Positions 16,012 to 25,491 of a stretch of DNA of 51,379 nucleotides are shown piece by piece (the stretch's first letter is position 1; every line of letters starts with the position of its first letter). Source of the DNA: a virus. The translations under genes and the position numbers were made by a program. The stretch is taken from the IMG/VR virus record IMGVR_UViG_3300023210_000045, positions 1-51,379 of that record, one strand, 5' to 3'. The notes beneath the pieces were generated by a model, which was not told where the DNA came from, searched no databases, and was given only the letters and a program-made list of their open reading frames with translations.

Positions 16012-19000
16012 ATGGCAGAATTAAAAAGAACTTTTGTACAGGGCAAAATGAATAAGAAGTTGGATGAGCGTCTTATTCAGGATGGGGAGTATGTTGATGC
16101 TTTAAATGTTAGGGTTAACTCTAATGATGGGGGGCAGCAGGGAGTTGCTGAAAACGCTATGGGTAATACTCAGCTAACTGATATAATTTGGAATCAAGTG
16201 TCATTAAGTTCAAATGCAAAAGTTATAGGCAGCTATGAGGATGGCTCTAACGAAACTATATATTGGTTTATACACGATGAGATGACACACGCCACCAGAC
16301 CTGTGGGAAAGATTGATATGATTGTGTCTTACAATACTCAAACAAAATCACTCACAAATCACCTTATATCTACTAGGGAAGGCACAAAAAATACCACTAC
16401 TTTAAATTTTAATACAGAATATCCCATTCACAGTGTGGTAAAAATTGAAGACCTTTTATTATGGACTGACAACTATAACCAACCAAGATTTATTAATGTA
16501 AAAAAAGGTTATGCTCCTTATGTCAATTTATATATTGATGGATTTACAGCAGAAGAATTGTTGGTAGTAAAAAAACCACCTATTAATTCTCCAACTACAT
16601 CAGAAATTTCCATACCTAATTCTGATAACTATATAGAAGATAGGTTTTTATCATTTGCTTATAGATATCGTTATGAAAATGGTGAGTATTCTGCTACATC
16701 TCAATTCACTCAGCCGTCTTTTATTCCCAACAACTTTAATTACAATATAGATTCAGGGCTTAATGAAGGAATGATAAACTCTGCGAATGCTGTGGAGATT
16801 ACTTATAATACAGGAAGTAGTCTTGTTGTTGGAGTTGATTTGCTATTCAAAGAAATGAGTAGTAACACTATAAAGGTAATAGAGAAACTAGATAAAGAAG
16901 AGTTAGGGTTATCAGATAATACAGACCTGATTTACACATTTGATAATAGCAAAGTATACACAGTGCTTAGCGACTCGGAAATATTAAGGCTGTATGACAA
17001 TGTACCTTTAAAGGCTGAGACCCTTACAGTTATGGGAAACAGATTAGTGTACGGAGGATACACAGATGGTTATGACCTAAAAGACAGTAGTGGTTTTGAA
17101 ACTAAGTTAGAGTACAATACATCTTTAGTAACACAAGATGTTGCATCGTTTAGCGTAACATCTAACCTGTCAAATGGCACATATAATGTGGGTGGGTTTT
17201 CTAATGAGGTGATACCTCAGTCAACTGTAAGTATAGACCTGTCGAATAAACCACTTATAAAAGGTGTAGCTATATCGTTAGTTATGGAGGTGTCACATGA
17301 ACACTGGGAGGGAAGTGTAACTCCTACGGATACAAATACTTTTGTTTCAGCAGGGTTTTCTTTTGTCTTGCCCAAGGACTATACAAGCCTAGCGGAAATG
17401 GTGGCATCTTCAGAGTTCTTGGAAGAAATAACCACCAGTATACCCGTATCAAATTCTTGTTTAGGATACTCTATTACTGATTTATTTAACTGCAACTGCC
17501 TTCAAACTTTAGATAGCGGAACATATACCAAGCTTGAGTCGGGTAGAGACAATTGGGGGGAATCATTTTCAGTCTCAGCAACAGCAACAGACGAGCTGAT
17601 AATCCAAGTAAATGCTATGAGGTATGTTGATAATATAACTACTGTAACACAACAAGCCATTGAGTACTTCAGAATAAGTAATGCTGAAGCAACCTATACA
17701 GATGTTAGTACCTTAAAAAGTTTACATAGCGACAGGGATTATGAGTTAGGAATTGTTTATATGGATGAATATAATCGCTCGACAACAGCTCTTGTTAGTA
17801 ATAACAATACCATCCACGTTCCTTGTAATGCCAGTAACAAATCAAATATTGCAAGGGTAGAAATACCTTCGCAACAGGTTGCTCCTAGTTGGGCTGCTCG
17901 TTATAAATTTGTAGCAAAACAGAATGAGGAATTTTATGAAACAATATACGGAGGAATATCCTTCTTTGATATAGAGACAGGTTATACATATATACTATTA
18001 GACGGTGAAAACTCTAAAAAGGTAGAGACAGGAGATAGACTAAAGGTTAAGGTGGATGCAAACGGAGCTGTAAGCCCTTGCACTTACACTACCGTTTTGG
18101 AAAAAGAATCAAAAGCGGCTAACTTTATTACCGTTCCAAGCACTCAAGACCCTACTGAAAATGCCTATGTACCTGCTGGTGTATATATGAAGGTAAGGGC
18201 TAACAACTTTGCTGTATCAAAAGATACACTTACTGTGGTAACTTTAGGTAGTGAGGAAGTTTGTGGTGCTTCTCAGAGTAGACCTCAGATAAACTACACC
18301 ACATCCTTGCAGGACGGTAACGGTGATTGGTATGATTACACTATACCTGAGGGAAGTAGGATAGAATTACGATTTAATTTTGACAGAGAGGGTAAGGGAA
18401 AATGTAATGAAGTTAATTATGATTTAACCAAAACTATATTTGCCTCAAGAGATTATGATAATATATTTGATTGGGCTGTAGGGGATAATCTTGATGTCAT
18501 TGTTCAGACAGGAACAAGCGACCATAGTAATAATATTGACAATGTTTTCTTTACTGAGCTACAAAATACTTTGTGGAATACTGAGTATAACCCTAACACA
18601 GGTGTTTATTGGGATTGGTATCCAAACGATAATGGGCAGTGGACTAACTTCTATGGATTTCACAGGAACGCAACCAATGAATTAATGCTAACAGTTTTAG
18701 GTACTCATAGTTGTGATTTAACAGGAACAGGTAATAAAGCAAAAAGGTTATGTGCCAATGTTTCTATAACTATCTACAGAAATAACTCAACACTTGTATT
18801 TGAAACAGAACCTAGTGATACCAATCCTGATATATGGTATGAGGATTCAGTGTCTTACTCCATAGACTCTAGTGGTAATCATTCAGGTAATGTTCAAAAC
18901 CAAGACATAAGCACATTTACATCAGCCATTATAGATACAGAGTTTTTCAATTGTTATGCCTTTGGTAATGGAGTAGAATCTTTTAAGGTTAGAGACGCAA

Positions 19001-20862
19001 TTGACGGTAGACAGTTAAGATTAGGCAACAGAGTAACCACCGTATCAGAACAGGATTACAAGCAGGCAGATAGATTCGCTGACTTAACTTATAGCGGTGT
19101 ATATAATGATGAGTCAAACTTAAACAGACTCAATGTGTTTAATATGGGATTGTTAAACTTCAAGTCTTTAGAAGATTCCTTTGGAAGGATTATGAAGATT
19201 GTAGGAAGACAAACAGATATACTTGTGCTGCAAGAGGATAAAATATCCTATGTACTAGCAGGTAAAAATTTATTATCAGATGCAGCCGCAGGTGGAACAA
19301 TAGCCTCTATACCTGAGGTGTTTGGAACGCAGCTAGCAAGACTAGAGGAGTATGGTATAAGTAATCACCCTGAAAGCTTTGCAACATATGGAGCTAGTAA
19401 GTTTTTTACAGACGCAAAGAGAGGGGCGGTACTCAGCTTGGTAGGTGGAGCATACTCTAATGAAGTATTAACAGTTATATCTAACGAAGGTATGGATGGA
19501 TACTTTAAGGATATGATGTCGGATTATTTCAACACAGAAAAGGTAGGCGGTTATGATATGTTTAACGACCAATACATACTTTCAACTAACAGTCAAGAGA
19601 AGCCTGTTATAGAATCTTGTGTAGATTGTGGTGTGTATAAAACGTTTACAGTTACCGCAGGAACTCCTGTGAATCTGTGTGTTGACTTGGGAGACCTTGT
19701 TGGTAACGCACGGGTTAATTGGGATTTAATTAGCACTGAGGGTAGCGTAACTATAGATACGACATATAATAGTATTACAACCAGCCGTACAGCAAGCACA
19801 CCAGCAGGACGAGGTTATACTTTTGATAAAAATATTGTATCAGTATCAACTGTAGATGTTGAGCTAACCACAACAACAGGAACTGCTATAGTGGGAGTGA
19901 TGATAGACTGTCCTTTGGCTGAGGAAATTACGGTTGTAAATGTAGTGGTGTCCAACGGTAATTATGTTGGAGAGACTATACATGCTAACTACAGATGGAC
20001 TGATGGGAGCTTTGTTTCCCCATTGCATTCCAACTTTGTAACAATGGCTTCAAGCCCAACATCACCCGTGGTCTCTTTTTACAACTCTTTTACAGGGAAC
20101 CAAGGAGGCGGATATATTCCTGCGGATGGTGCAACAGTTTCTATTATTGCAGACCAACAAGATGGAGATACATTTACGTTCCGTCATAATATGCACAAGT
20201 TTAGGTATATGAGAACCAATACTGCGTATGGTAATAACGACACAGATATAACATCACTACTAACCAGCTCTACACAAGCTTCTCCAATAGAGAATGTTAG
20301 TGGAACTGATAGATACTATGCTGACTTTACTATGCCCACCACAGGTTCACACCTGTATTTTGTGTGGGATTTAAGAGAGTCAGTACCTAATTATTTGTGT
20401 TATGATTCTACGCTGCCTGAAGACGCTTGTTGTGATTGCCAAACTATATCACAGAACTTAACTTGTGAGAGCTTTTATTTTGGACAGGTTAGATGGGAGG
20501 ACAGTGACACAGAAGAAAAATTCATTACTGAATATGTAGGGTTTAAGATACCTATTCAAACAGGAATTACTTCTGACAGATACTATGCTAGTTTTGACCA
20601 ATACCTTCCTCTTTCCAATCAAGATAATAGGGATGACAACATAGCTGAAGGAATAGACTTAGATACCTTTGCAGAGTTATATCCATCGACTGTAGACTTA
20701 GGTGATGGAAGATGGACAGTTTACGGAACTAGTCCAGACAATCTGAACACCCAAATACAATCTCACTTAGTAAGTGCTTATAACGAGGTTGATGCTGATG
20801 TTAAAACTAGGACTGAGAACGAAAGGAATGATTTAATTAATGATTATACATTTATATTATAA
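16012..20862 (+). CDS. Giant tail-tube/muzzle-like protein
   Basis: 1616 aa. The N-terminus FVQGKMNKKLDERLIQDGEY, with DALNVRVNSNDGGQQGVAEN and MGNTQLTD, is the signature start of crAss-like muzzle/tail-stabilisation proteins; the long beta-rich body fits a beta-propeller-like tail barrel. Near residues 1130-1190 it has EYGISNHPESFATYGASKFF and GYDMFNDQYILST, usual in this family. The C-terminal 420 residues carry Cys pairs (SCVDCG, CCDCQT) and Ig-like beta segments. It would form the terminal tail tube. The last base overlaps the next ATG. Confidence 0.82.
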   Translation: MAELKRTFVQGKMNKKLDERLIQDGEYVDALNVRVNSNDGGQQGVAENAMGNTQLTDIIWNQVSLSSNAKVIGSYEDGSNETIYWFIHDEMTHATRPVGKIDMIVSYNTQTKSLTNHLISTREGTKNTTTLNFNTEYPIHSVVKIEDLLLWTDNYNQPRFINVKKGYAPYVNLYIDGFTAEELLVVKKPPINSPTTSEISIPNSDNYIEDRFLSFAYRYRYENGEYSATSQFTQPSFIPNNFNYNIDSGLNEGMINSANAVEITYNTGSSLVVGVDLLFKEMSSNTIKVIEKLDKEELGLSDNTDLIYTFDNSKVYTVLSDSEILRLYDNVPLKAETLTVMGNRLVYGGYTDGYDLKDSSGFETKLEYNTSLVTQDVASFSVTSNLSNGTYNVGGFSNEVIPQSTVSIDLSNKPLIKGVAISLVMEVSHEHWEGSVTPTDTNTFVSAGFSFVLPKDYTSLAEMVASSEFLEEITTSIPVSNSCLGYSITDLFNCNCLQTLDSGTYTKLESGRDNWGESFSVSATATDELIIQVNAMRYVDNITTVTQQAIEYFRISNAEATYTDVSTLKSLHSDRDYELGIVYMDEYNRSTTALVSNNNTIHVPCNASNKSNIARVEIPSQQVAPSWAARYKFVAKQNEEFYETIYGGISFFDIETGYTYILLDGENSKKVETGDRLKVKVDANGAVSPCTYTTVLEKESKAANFITVPSTQDPTENAYVPAGVYMKVRANNFAVSKDTLTVVTLGSEEVCGASQSRPQINYTTSLQDGNGDWYDYTIPEGSRIELRFNFDREGKGKCNEVNYDLTKTIFASRDYDNIFDWAVGDNLDVIVQTGTSDHSNNIDNVFFTELQNTLWNTEYNPNTGVYWDWYPNDNGQWTNFYGFHRNATNELMLTVLGTHSCDLTGTGNKAKRLCANVSITIYRNNSTLVFETEPSDTNPDIWYEDSVSYSIDSSGNHSGNVQNQDISTFTSAIIDTEFFNCYAFGNGVESFKVRDAIDGRQLRLGNRVTTVSEQDYKQADRFADLTYSGVYNDESNLNRLNVFNMGLLNFKSLEDSFGRIMKIVGRQTDILVLQEDKISYVLAGKNLLSDAAAGGTIASIPEVFGTQLARLEEYGISNHPESFATYGASKFFTDAKRGAVLSLVGGAYSNEVLTVISNEGMDGYFKDMMSDYFNTEKVGGYDMFNDQYILSTNSQEKPVIESCVDCGVYKTFTVTAGTPVNLCVDLGDLVGNARVNWDLISTEGSVTIDTTYNSITTSRTASTPAGRGYTFDKNIVSVSTVDVELTTTTGTAIVGVMIDCPLAEEITVVNVVVSNGNYVGETIHANYRWTDGSFVSPLHSNFVTMASSPTSPVVSFYNSFTGNQGGGYIPADGATVSIIADQQDGDTFTFRHNMHKFRYMRTNTAYGNNDTDITSLLTSSTQASPIENVSGTDRYYADFTMPTTGSHLYFVWDLRESVPNYLCYDSTLPEDACCDCQTISQNLTCESFYFGQVRWEDSDTEEKFITEYVGFKIPIQTGITSDRYYASFDQYLPLSNQDNRDDNIAEGIDLDTFAELYPSTVDLGDGRWTVYGTSPDNLNTQIQSHLVSAYNEVDADVKTRTENERNDLINDYTFIL

Positions 20863-21791
20863 TGGCAGCAACAAAATATTATTTAGATGGAAATACTTTA
20901 GCAGATGCTTTATCGGTTTTCACCGATGCAGCTCTGACCACTAAAGCGACTGATGGATATTACTCTTCAGGCACAATATCCAGAAGGCAGGTAAGTGGGT
21001 ACTTACAACCTGCTGTACCTTGTCCTGATTGCGGTGACCCTTGTGATGTTGAGTACTCAGCAACAGGTGGTTTAAATGTTGTATACAGAAATGAAATTAT
21101 GATGGGCAATACAACAGGTGCTATTGTTATTAAGTTTGATGTAGGATTAGTAGCAGATGGGTTTAGGGCTATATACGAGGGGGTTACTTACACGGCACTG
21201 TCTGCTAAGTATGACGGATATCACAACACATCCAACTCAGGGAACTTTGTTTTAGTTGGTGATGATTCTTATGCTCACCCAACTGTTCCGTCTCACTCTC
21301 CTGTATCATATGATATATACACATGGAACGGAAGTGCTTGGGTGGATTCAGGCAGTAACTTAAGTTACTCATTTCAAACAGGAGACGAGTCTTATAGTTC
21401 TAGTGTTACAGTACCTTCGCTAGCCTATTACTGTATTGTACCTAAACCTACCTCAACTGATAGCCAATTAACAATTGAGGTTATTAACAGTGCCTCTTCC
21501 AATTGGAGTATGGAATTAGGATGTCCTCAAGCATTAGATATGATGGTTACAACAGGCATTCAGTCAACCTCAAACTTAGCCTGCCTTTCTTCTGTATACT
21601 ATGAAAACTTTTATGTGGCATATGTAAACGGTAAAGCACCTTTGGATTTAGGGTTATATGACTGGGTGTTCACTGATGCTAATGGAGTAACTGCTGTTAG
21701 TAATGGGTGGTTTGGTCAGCAAGGAGACCAAAATGCTTATAGGGTGGCGAATGGGGTTATAGTAGAAATAATTGATTGTGAAGCTCCTTAA
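20862..21791 (+). CDS. Tail-associated beta-rich protein with a Cys cluster
   Basis: 309 aa, starting in the TAATG overlap of the muzzle gene. It has a short N-terminal module (YYLDGNTLADALSVFTDAAL), then a CPDCGDPC motif near residues 55-62 and a Gly/Ser/Thr-rich beta sandwich. The muzzle protein carries similar CxDC motifs (SCVDCG), which suggests a shared disulphide or metal-stabilised surface domain. Likely a tail decoration or distal adhesin. No enzyme motif seen. Confidence 0.7.
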   Translation: MAATKYYLDGNTLADALSVFTDAALTTKATDGYYSSGTISRRQVSGYLQPAVPCPDCGDPCDVEYSATGGLNVVYRNEIMMGNTTGAIVIKFDVGLVADGFRAIYEGVTYTALSAKYDGYHNTSNSGNFVLVGDDSYAHPTVPSHSPVSYDIYTWNGSAWVDSGSNLSYSFQTGDESYSSSVTVPSLAYYCIVPKPTSTDSQLTIEVINSASSNWSMELGCPQALDMMVTTGIQSTSNLACLSSVYYENFYVAYVNGKAPLDLGLYDWVFTDANGVTAVSNGWFGQQGDQNAYRVANGVIVEIIDCEAP

Positions 21792-21800
21792 TATATAGAT

Positions 21801-22553
21801 ATGGCAAATAACAAAACATTAGCATATAGTCAAGAGAACAAAGGATGGACTTCTTTTTTCTCTTATGTGCCTGACAGAATGTTAGGTATGAATGGTAGGT
21901 TTTACTCTTTTAAAGGTGGAAACATTTGGGAGCATGACAAGAATTCTACTTATAATAATTTTTATGGTACTCAATATAACTCTACTATTGATACAGTTAT
22001 AAATCAAAATCCTTTTGAGCAAAAATTATTTAAGACTTTATCTTTGGAGTCTGACACGGCTTGGAGTATTGGGGTTACTTCTGACACAGACAATGTAGGA
22101 ACTATAGACGCAGCTTGGTTTAAAAAGAAAGAGAATACTTGGTATGCATTCATAAGGAATGTAAACACAAACAGTTATGATGTAAGAAGTGTACAAGGAT
22201 TGGGTGTGCCAAGCTCTATAGATAAGGTTGGATTCTTTGAAACCTGTAATCTTAACAGTGTTGATACTATTATAAGTATTGGAGACACAGTTCTTTACGC
22301 AGAATCTCCTTCGTATGTACCTGTATCAGCAGGAACTATTACAGCTAAGACTGATACTAGCGTTACTGTTCAAACAAGCCATATTTCAGACCAACAGATA
22401 AAAAATGGAGCTATGGTTCTTGTAGCCAAAAACGTAGAGGCTGAGTCTCAGGGAGTGTTGGGTCACTATATAAACGTGGCTTTAGAAAACTCCTCAACAA
22501 CAAGGACTGAACTTTTTGCTATAGAATCTAATGTTATGAAAAGTAATCCATAA
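21801..22553 (+). CDS. Tail protein resembling the muzzle C-terminal domain
   Basis: 250 aa. The start YSQENKGWTSFFSYVPDRML and GMNGRFYSFKGGNIWEHD, followed by NPFEQKLFKTLSLESDTAW, resemble the part that in crAss-like muzzle proteins follows the NDQYILS motif in the same chain. Here it is a separate gene, two genes downstream of the 1616-aa protein. Probably it reassembles with the muzzle at the tail tip. Remainder is beta-rich. Confidence 0.72.
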   Translation: MANNKTLAYSQENKGWTSFFSYVPDRMLGMNGRFYSFKGGNIWEHDKNSTYNNFYGTQYNSTIDTVINQNPFEQKLFKTLSLESDTAWSIGVTSDTDNVGTIDAAWFKKKENTWYAFIRNVNTNSYDVRSVQGLGVPSSIDKVGFFETCNLNSVDTIISIGDTVLYAESPSYVPVSAGTITAKTDTSVTVQTSHISDQQIKNGAMVLVAKNVEAESQGVLGHYINVALENSSTTRTELFAIESNVMKSNP

Positions 22554-22561
22554 TATTTTTG

Positions 22562-22569
22562 TATCTTTG
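22562..22569 (+). promoter_or_regulatory. Promoter -7 box directly before the cupin-like gene
   Basis: TATCTTTG inside ATATTTTTGTATCTTTG, nearly the same as the minus-strand promoter cores at 41517 and 46978. It lies only 4 nt before the GTG start at 22574, so the mRNA would be leaderless or nearly so if this box is used. Confidence 0.5.
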
Positions 22570-22573
22570 TTGT

Positions 22574-23110
22574 GTGAAATTTATAAAGAATATTATAAAG
22601 AAATATAAATCCTCTTTAATAAGGGAGCAGGCTGAGATAATACTCAGTACCGTTCATAAGGATAGAGGTATGTTGTATGAAGATATAAATGAATTCAGAT
22701 TACAACTAGAAGACATAGAGGGGATGGCTGTTAATGGCACAAAGGAACATGAGGAATTGTTCCCTACTAAGCACGACTTAAAAGATGGTTTGTATACAAG
22801 AGAGGTGTCTATGCCTCAAGGGTCTTTCGTTGTTAGCTATATCCATAAACAAAACCATCCTTCTTTTTTTTTAAAAGGAGAAATGTCTATATTAACAGAT
22901 ACAGGAGAGGTAGAAAGAATTAAAGCACCAATGAAAGTAATGACTGAACTCGGAACACAGAGAGTGGCTTATATGCATTCAGATGTTACTTGGGTATGCG
23001 TATACAAAACAGATGCAAAAACAATAGAGGAGGCAGAGAAAGAGGTTTATACAACAGACTTTAGAAAATTGCCATCTTCAATAATAAAAAAACAATTATG
23101 GCAGGAATAG
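22574..23110 (+). CDS. Cupin-like jelly-roll protein, possible virion protein
   Basis: 178 aa from GTG 22574. A TTG at 22559 would also be in frame but overlaps the promoter box, so I reject it. The N-terminus is basic (KFIKNIIKKYKSSL); then comes a jelly-roll pattern: SYIHKQNHPSFFLKGEMSIL and IKAPMKVMTELGTQRVAYMH, then DVTWVCVYKTDAKTIEEAEK. The layout of ligand-bearing His, Lys-Gly turn and beta strands recalls single-cupin proteins found next to ejection proteins in other podoviruses. Metal binding is possible but unproven. It overlaps the ejection-protein gene by 13 nt. Confidence 0.68.
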   Translation: MKFIKNIIKKYKSSLIREQAEIILSTVHKDRGMLYEDINEFRLQLEDIEGMAVNGTKEHEELFPTKHDLKDGLYTREVSMPQGSFVVSYIHKQNHPSFFLKGEMSILTDTGEVERIKAPMKVMTELGTQRVAYMHSDVTWVCVYKTDAKTIEEAEKEVYTTDFRKLPSSIIKKQLWQE

Positions 23111-23739
23111 TAGTAGGTGGTGTAGCAGTTGCGGCTATAGGAGCGGCAACAAGTTATGCTCTAGCACAAAAACAAAAAAGATTGAAAAGGCAGGCTAATA
23201 AAGCTGCTGAAAATGCAATGGAAGAAGCTAAGTCAAAGTTAGATGTTAATGTATATGAAGCCCTCTCTATTAAGAAAGAGCCATACGAATTAGCAAGGGA
23301 AGCTTCTCTTGCTCAAGGTAAGATGGCTTTACAAGCAGCACAGGAGGGTGATGTAAGAGGTGCGGCAGCTACAGCAGGTAGAGTGCAGATGGCTCAAAAC
23401 AAGCAGCAGCAGCAAATACAATCGGCAATGGGTCAAGAAGCTTTAGGCTTAGAAAAAACAGTAGCCTCGGAGGAAGCTAGGCTTATGTCTGAAAAATCTA
23501 AAATAGATTTACAAGAAGCCGAAGGTGCTCAAGTTGCGGCAGCAGAAGCAGCTAAAGCTCAAGCAGCATATGAGTCTCAAGCAATGGAAAGTGGTATGCA
23601 AGCACTAGGAGGAGCCGTAGCCATAGGTTCAGGATTTGTTAATAAGGGGAAAATTGGTAAAATGGATTGGGATAAAACTTTTAAGGCATATGACGCAATA
23701 AATAACAATTTCTTGATTCAACAAAAAGAAGACGAATAA
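23098..23739 (+). CDS. Ala-rich internal virion (ejection) protein with N-terminal TM
   Basis: 213 aa. Residues 2-24 form a small-residue TM helix (AGIVVGGVAVAAIGAATSYA), followed by a basic stretch QKQKRLKRQANK and a long Ala/Glu/Gln-rich coiled coil (EAEGAQVAAAEAAKAQAAYE), then a second Gly-rich hydrophobic segment (MQALGGAVAIGSGFV). This matches T7 gp14-like proteins that form the first pore in the outer membrane during DNA ejection. Followed without gap by the 574-aa and then the 3511-aa gene, the usual ejection trio. Confidence 0.78.
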   Translation: MAGIVVGGVAVAAIGAATSYALAQKQKRLKRQANKAAENAMEEAKSKLDVNVYEALSIKKEPYELAREASLAQGKMALQAAQEGDVRGAAATAGRVQMAQNKQQQQIQSAMGQEALGLEKTVASEEARLMSEKSKIDLQEAEGAQVAAAEAAKAQAAYESQAMESGMQALGGAVAIGSGFVNKGKIGKMDWDKTFKAYDAINNNFLIQQKEDE

Positions 23740-25464
23740 ATGGCTACATACTATAAATACAAAGAAAGAGAAGGCAAAGACTTAGCCGATATAGGTGGTG
23801 CTATATCCAAATTAGGTAGAGGTATCACAGACGCTGGAATAGGCTGGGAAAAGTACAAGCAAGAACTTGAAGGAAAAGCAGATAAAGCTACAAAGACAGC
23901 CGAGGATTATGGTAAAGGTATGACTTCATCCAACCATATCAATAATCTTAATCATAAAATTTCAGACCATATTGTGGAGTCTAACGGAGAAGCTTTAAGA
24001 AGATTTCAAGCTGGTGAAATAACATCTTCTAAGTTTAATAGAATCATTGATAACAATACTTCTGGTGTTGAGGGATACTTTGGAATGGGTGAGGGTGCTC
24101 AAACGCATATTAGTAATGTAACTCAAAGAGGTGCTGAAGGAGCTAATCCTATAGAGCAAGCTATTTTAGGGTGGCAACTTGATAATGCTAATCCTGAGAA
24201 TTTGGAAGTTCGGTCTCACGATGATGGTGGGTTTTACTTAGTGAACACGGTAACAAATGATAAAATAGTTCCTGAGTATATAATGAAAATGAATAGCATA
24301 GAATATGATGGGTATAACTATAAGTCAGGAGTTACAACAATAAAAAATGGTATAGGCAGCACAGTTAAATATATTAGAGAAAATTACGGGAGTCAAGAAT
24401 ATCTATTTAAAAAGACAGATAAAAAGGCGATTCAAGATTTTCAAAAAGCCTTTGATTCTTTAGTTACAGCAGAAATAGGAACCAATGGTTTAAATGGCGT
24501 GGATATACTTATAAATTATATAGGCACAACAGAGGAGGGTATAGCTTATGAATTAACAACTGACCGTGAAAAAACAGGAAGTCAGTATATTTATTGGAAC
24601 CCTGAGAATGTGATAGAGGAAGGAGTTAAGCTGTCAGAGGAACATAAGGAAGCTATATCCAATCATTTCAAAGAAGTTCTAGAGCTTTCGGATACGTCCC
24701 AACAAGAATATAAAACAAAGATAACTAATGTTATATCTAATGAGAAGCCGACACGAGGAGAGGTAAAAGCAATAGACATGGTATCTAATCTAGACATTTT
24801 ATGGTTTGGAGATAATCAAAGTGTTACGTCAGCAGCTACATACTTAGCAAACATAAAGGATGGTAAAGCTAAATTTATAAAGAGAACTGAAGAGGGTGTT
24901 TATGTTGTACCAAGCGATGGCTCTCCTGCTGTAACTATAGCATTTAAGGATGGAAGTGGTCAGTTAAAAACTAAGGAAAACTTCTTAATGGAATTGGCAA
25001 ATCTTATTACTAACAGTTCTGATTTTAATCAAGTATTGGCTAAACACATGAGTAATAAAGAATTTAATACAACAAGCTCTGGCTATTCTCCTGATAAATA
25101 CAACCATACCCTAACTAAAGATGAATCTACAGAGAGAACCTTTGATGCTAACTGGAAGGATGCCTTGATTAAAAAGGGTGAAGATTATGAAAATATAAAA
25201 AATAATATTGCAACATTGATTCGCAGCTTAGAAATTAAAGGGCTGAACGTAGACCAACAGAATGGTGTAAGTGTGAAAGAAGACGGTGATATCCTATGGA
25301 GTTTAGGTGAGGATGACTACAGTATACAGAATAAAAAGAAAGCCCTAATGTCTGCCTTAAAACCTTTTATACCATATAATAAGGATAAATATGTTGAAGT
25401 AAAGAGCTATGATACATCAGGAGCAGTAGGAAACAAAATAAACCTGAATTCAGAGCAGCAGTAA
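23740..25464 (+). CDS. Internal virion / ejection protein
   Basis: 574 aa, ATG immediately after the preceding stop. The N-terminal third is a helical, charged segment (KELADIGGAISKLGRG-type, residues 8-40); the middle is mixed alpha/beta (EYDGYNYKSGVTTIKNGIGS); no catalytic motif is evident. Its place between the TM ejection protein and the giant polyvalent protein parallels the middle member (T7 gp15-like) of the podovirus ejection apparatus. Role is inferred. Confidence 0.68.
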   Translation: MATYYKYKEREGKDLADIGGAISKLGRGITDAGIGWEKYKQELEGKADKATKTAEDYGKGMTSSNHINNLNHKISDHIVESNGEALRRFQAGEITSSKFNRIIDNNTSGVEGYFGMGEGAQTHISNVTQRGAEGANPIEQAILGWQLDNANPENLEVRSHDDGGFYLVNTVTNDKIVPEYIMKMNSIEYDGYNYKSGVTTIKNGIGSTVKYIRENYGSQEYLFKKTDKKAIQDFQKAFDSLVTAEIGTNGLNGVDILINYIGTTEEGIAYELTTDREKTGSQYIYWNPENVIEEGVKLSEEHKEAISNHFKEVLELSDTSQQEYKTKITNVISNEKPTRGEVKAIDMVSNLDILWFGDNQSVTSAATYLANIKDGKAKFIKRTEEGVYVVPSDGSPAVTIAFKDGSGQLKTKENFLMELANLITNSSDFNQVLAKHMSNKEFNTTSSGYSPDKYNHTLTKDESTERTFDANWKDALIKKGEDYENIKNNIATLIRSLEIKGLNVDQQNGVSVKEDGDILWSLGEDDYSIQNKKKALMSALKPFIPYNKDKYVEVKSYDTSGAVGNKINLNSEQQ

Positions 25465-25491
25465 AAAAAATAAATATAACAGCACGAAAGG

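Noticed and set aside
22559-22573. Cupin-like gene start at TTG 22559
   Set aside because: It would put the promoter box inside the coding region; GTG 22574 is preferred.
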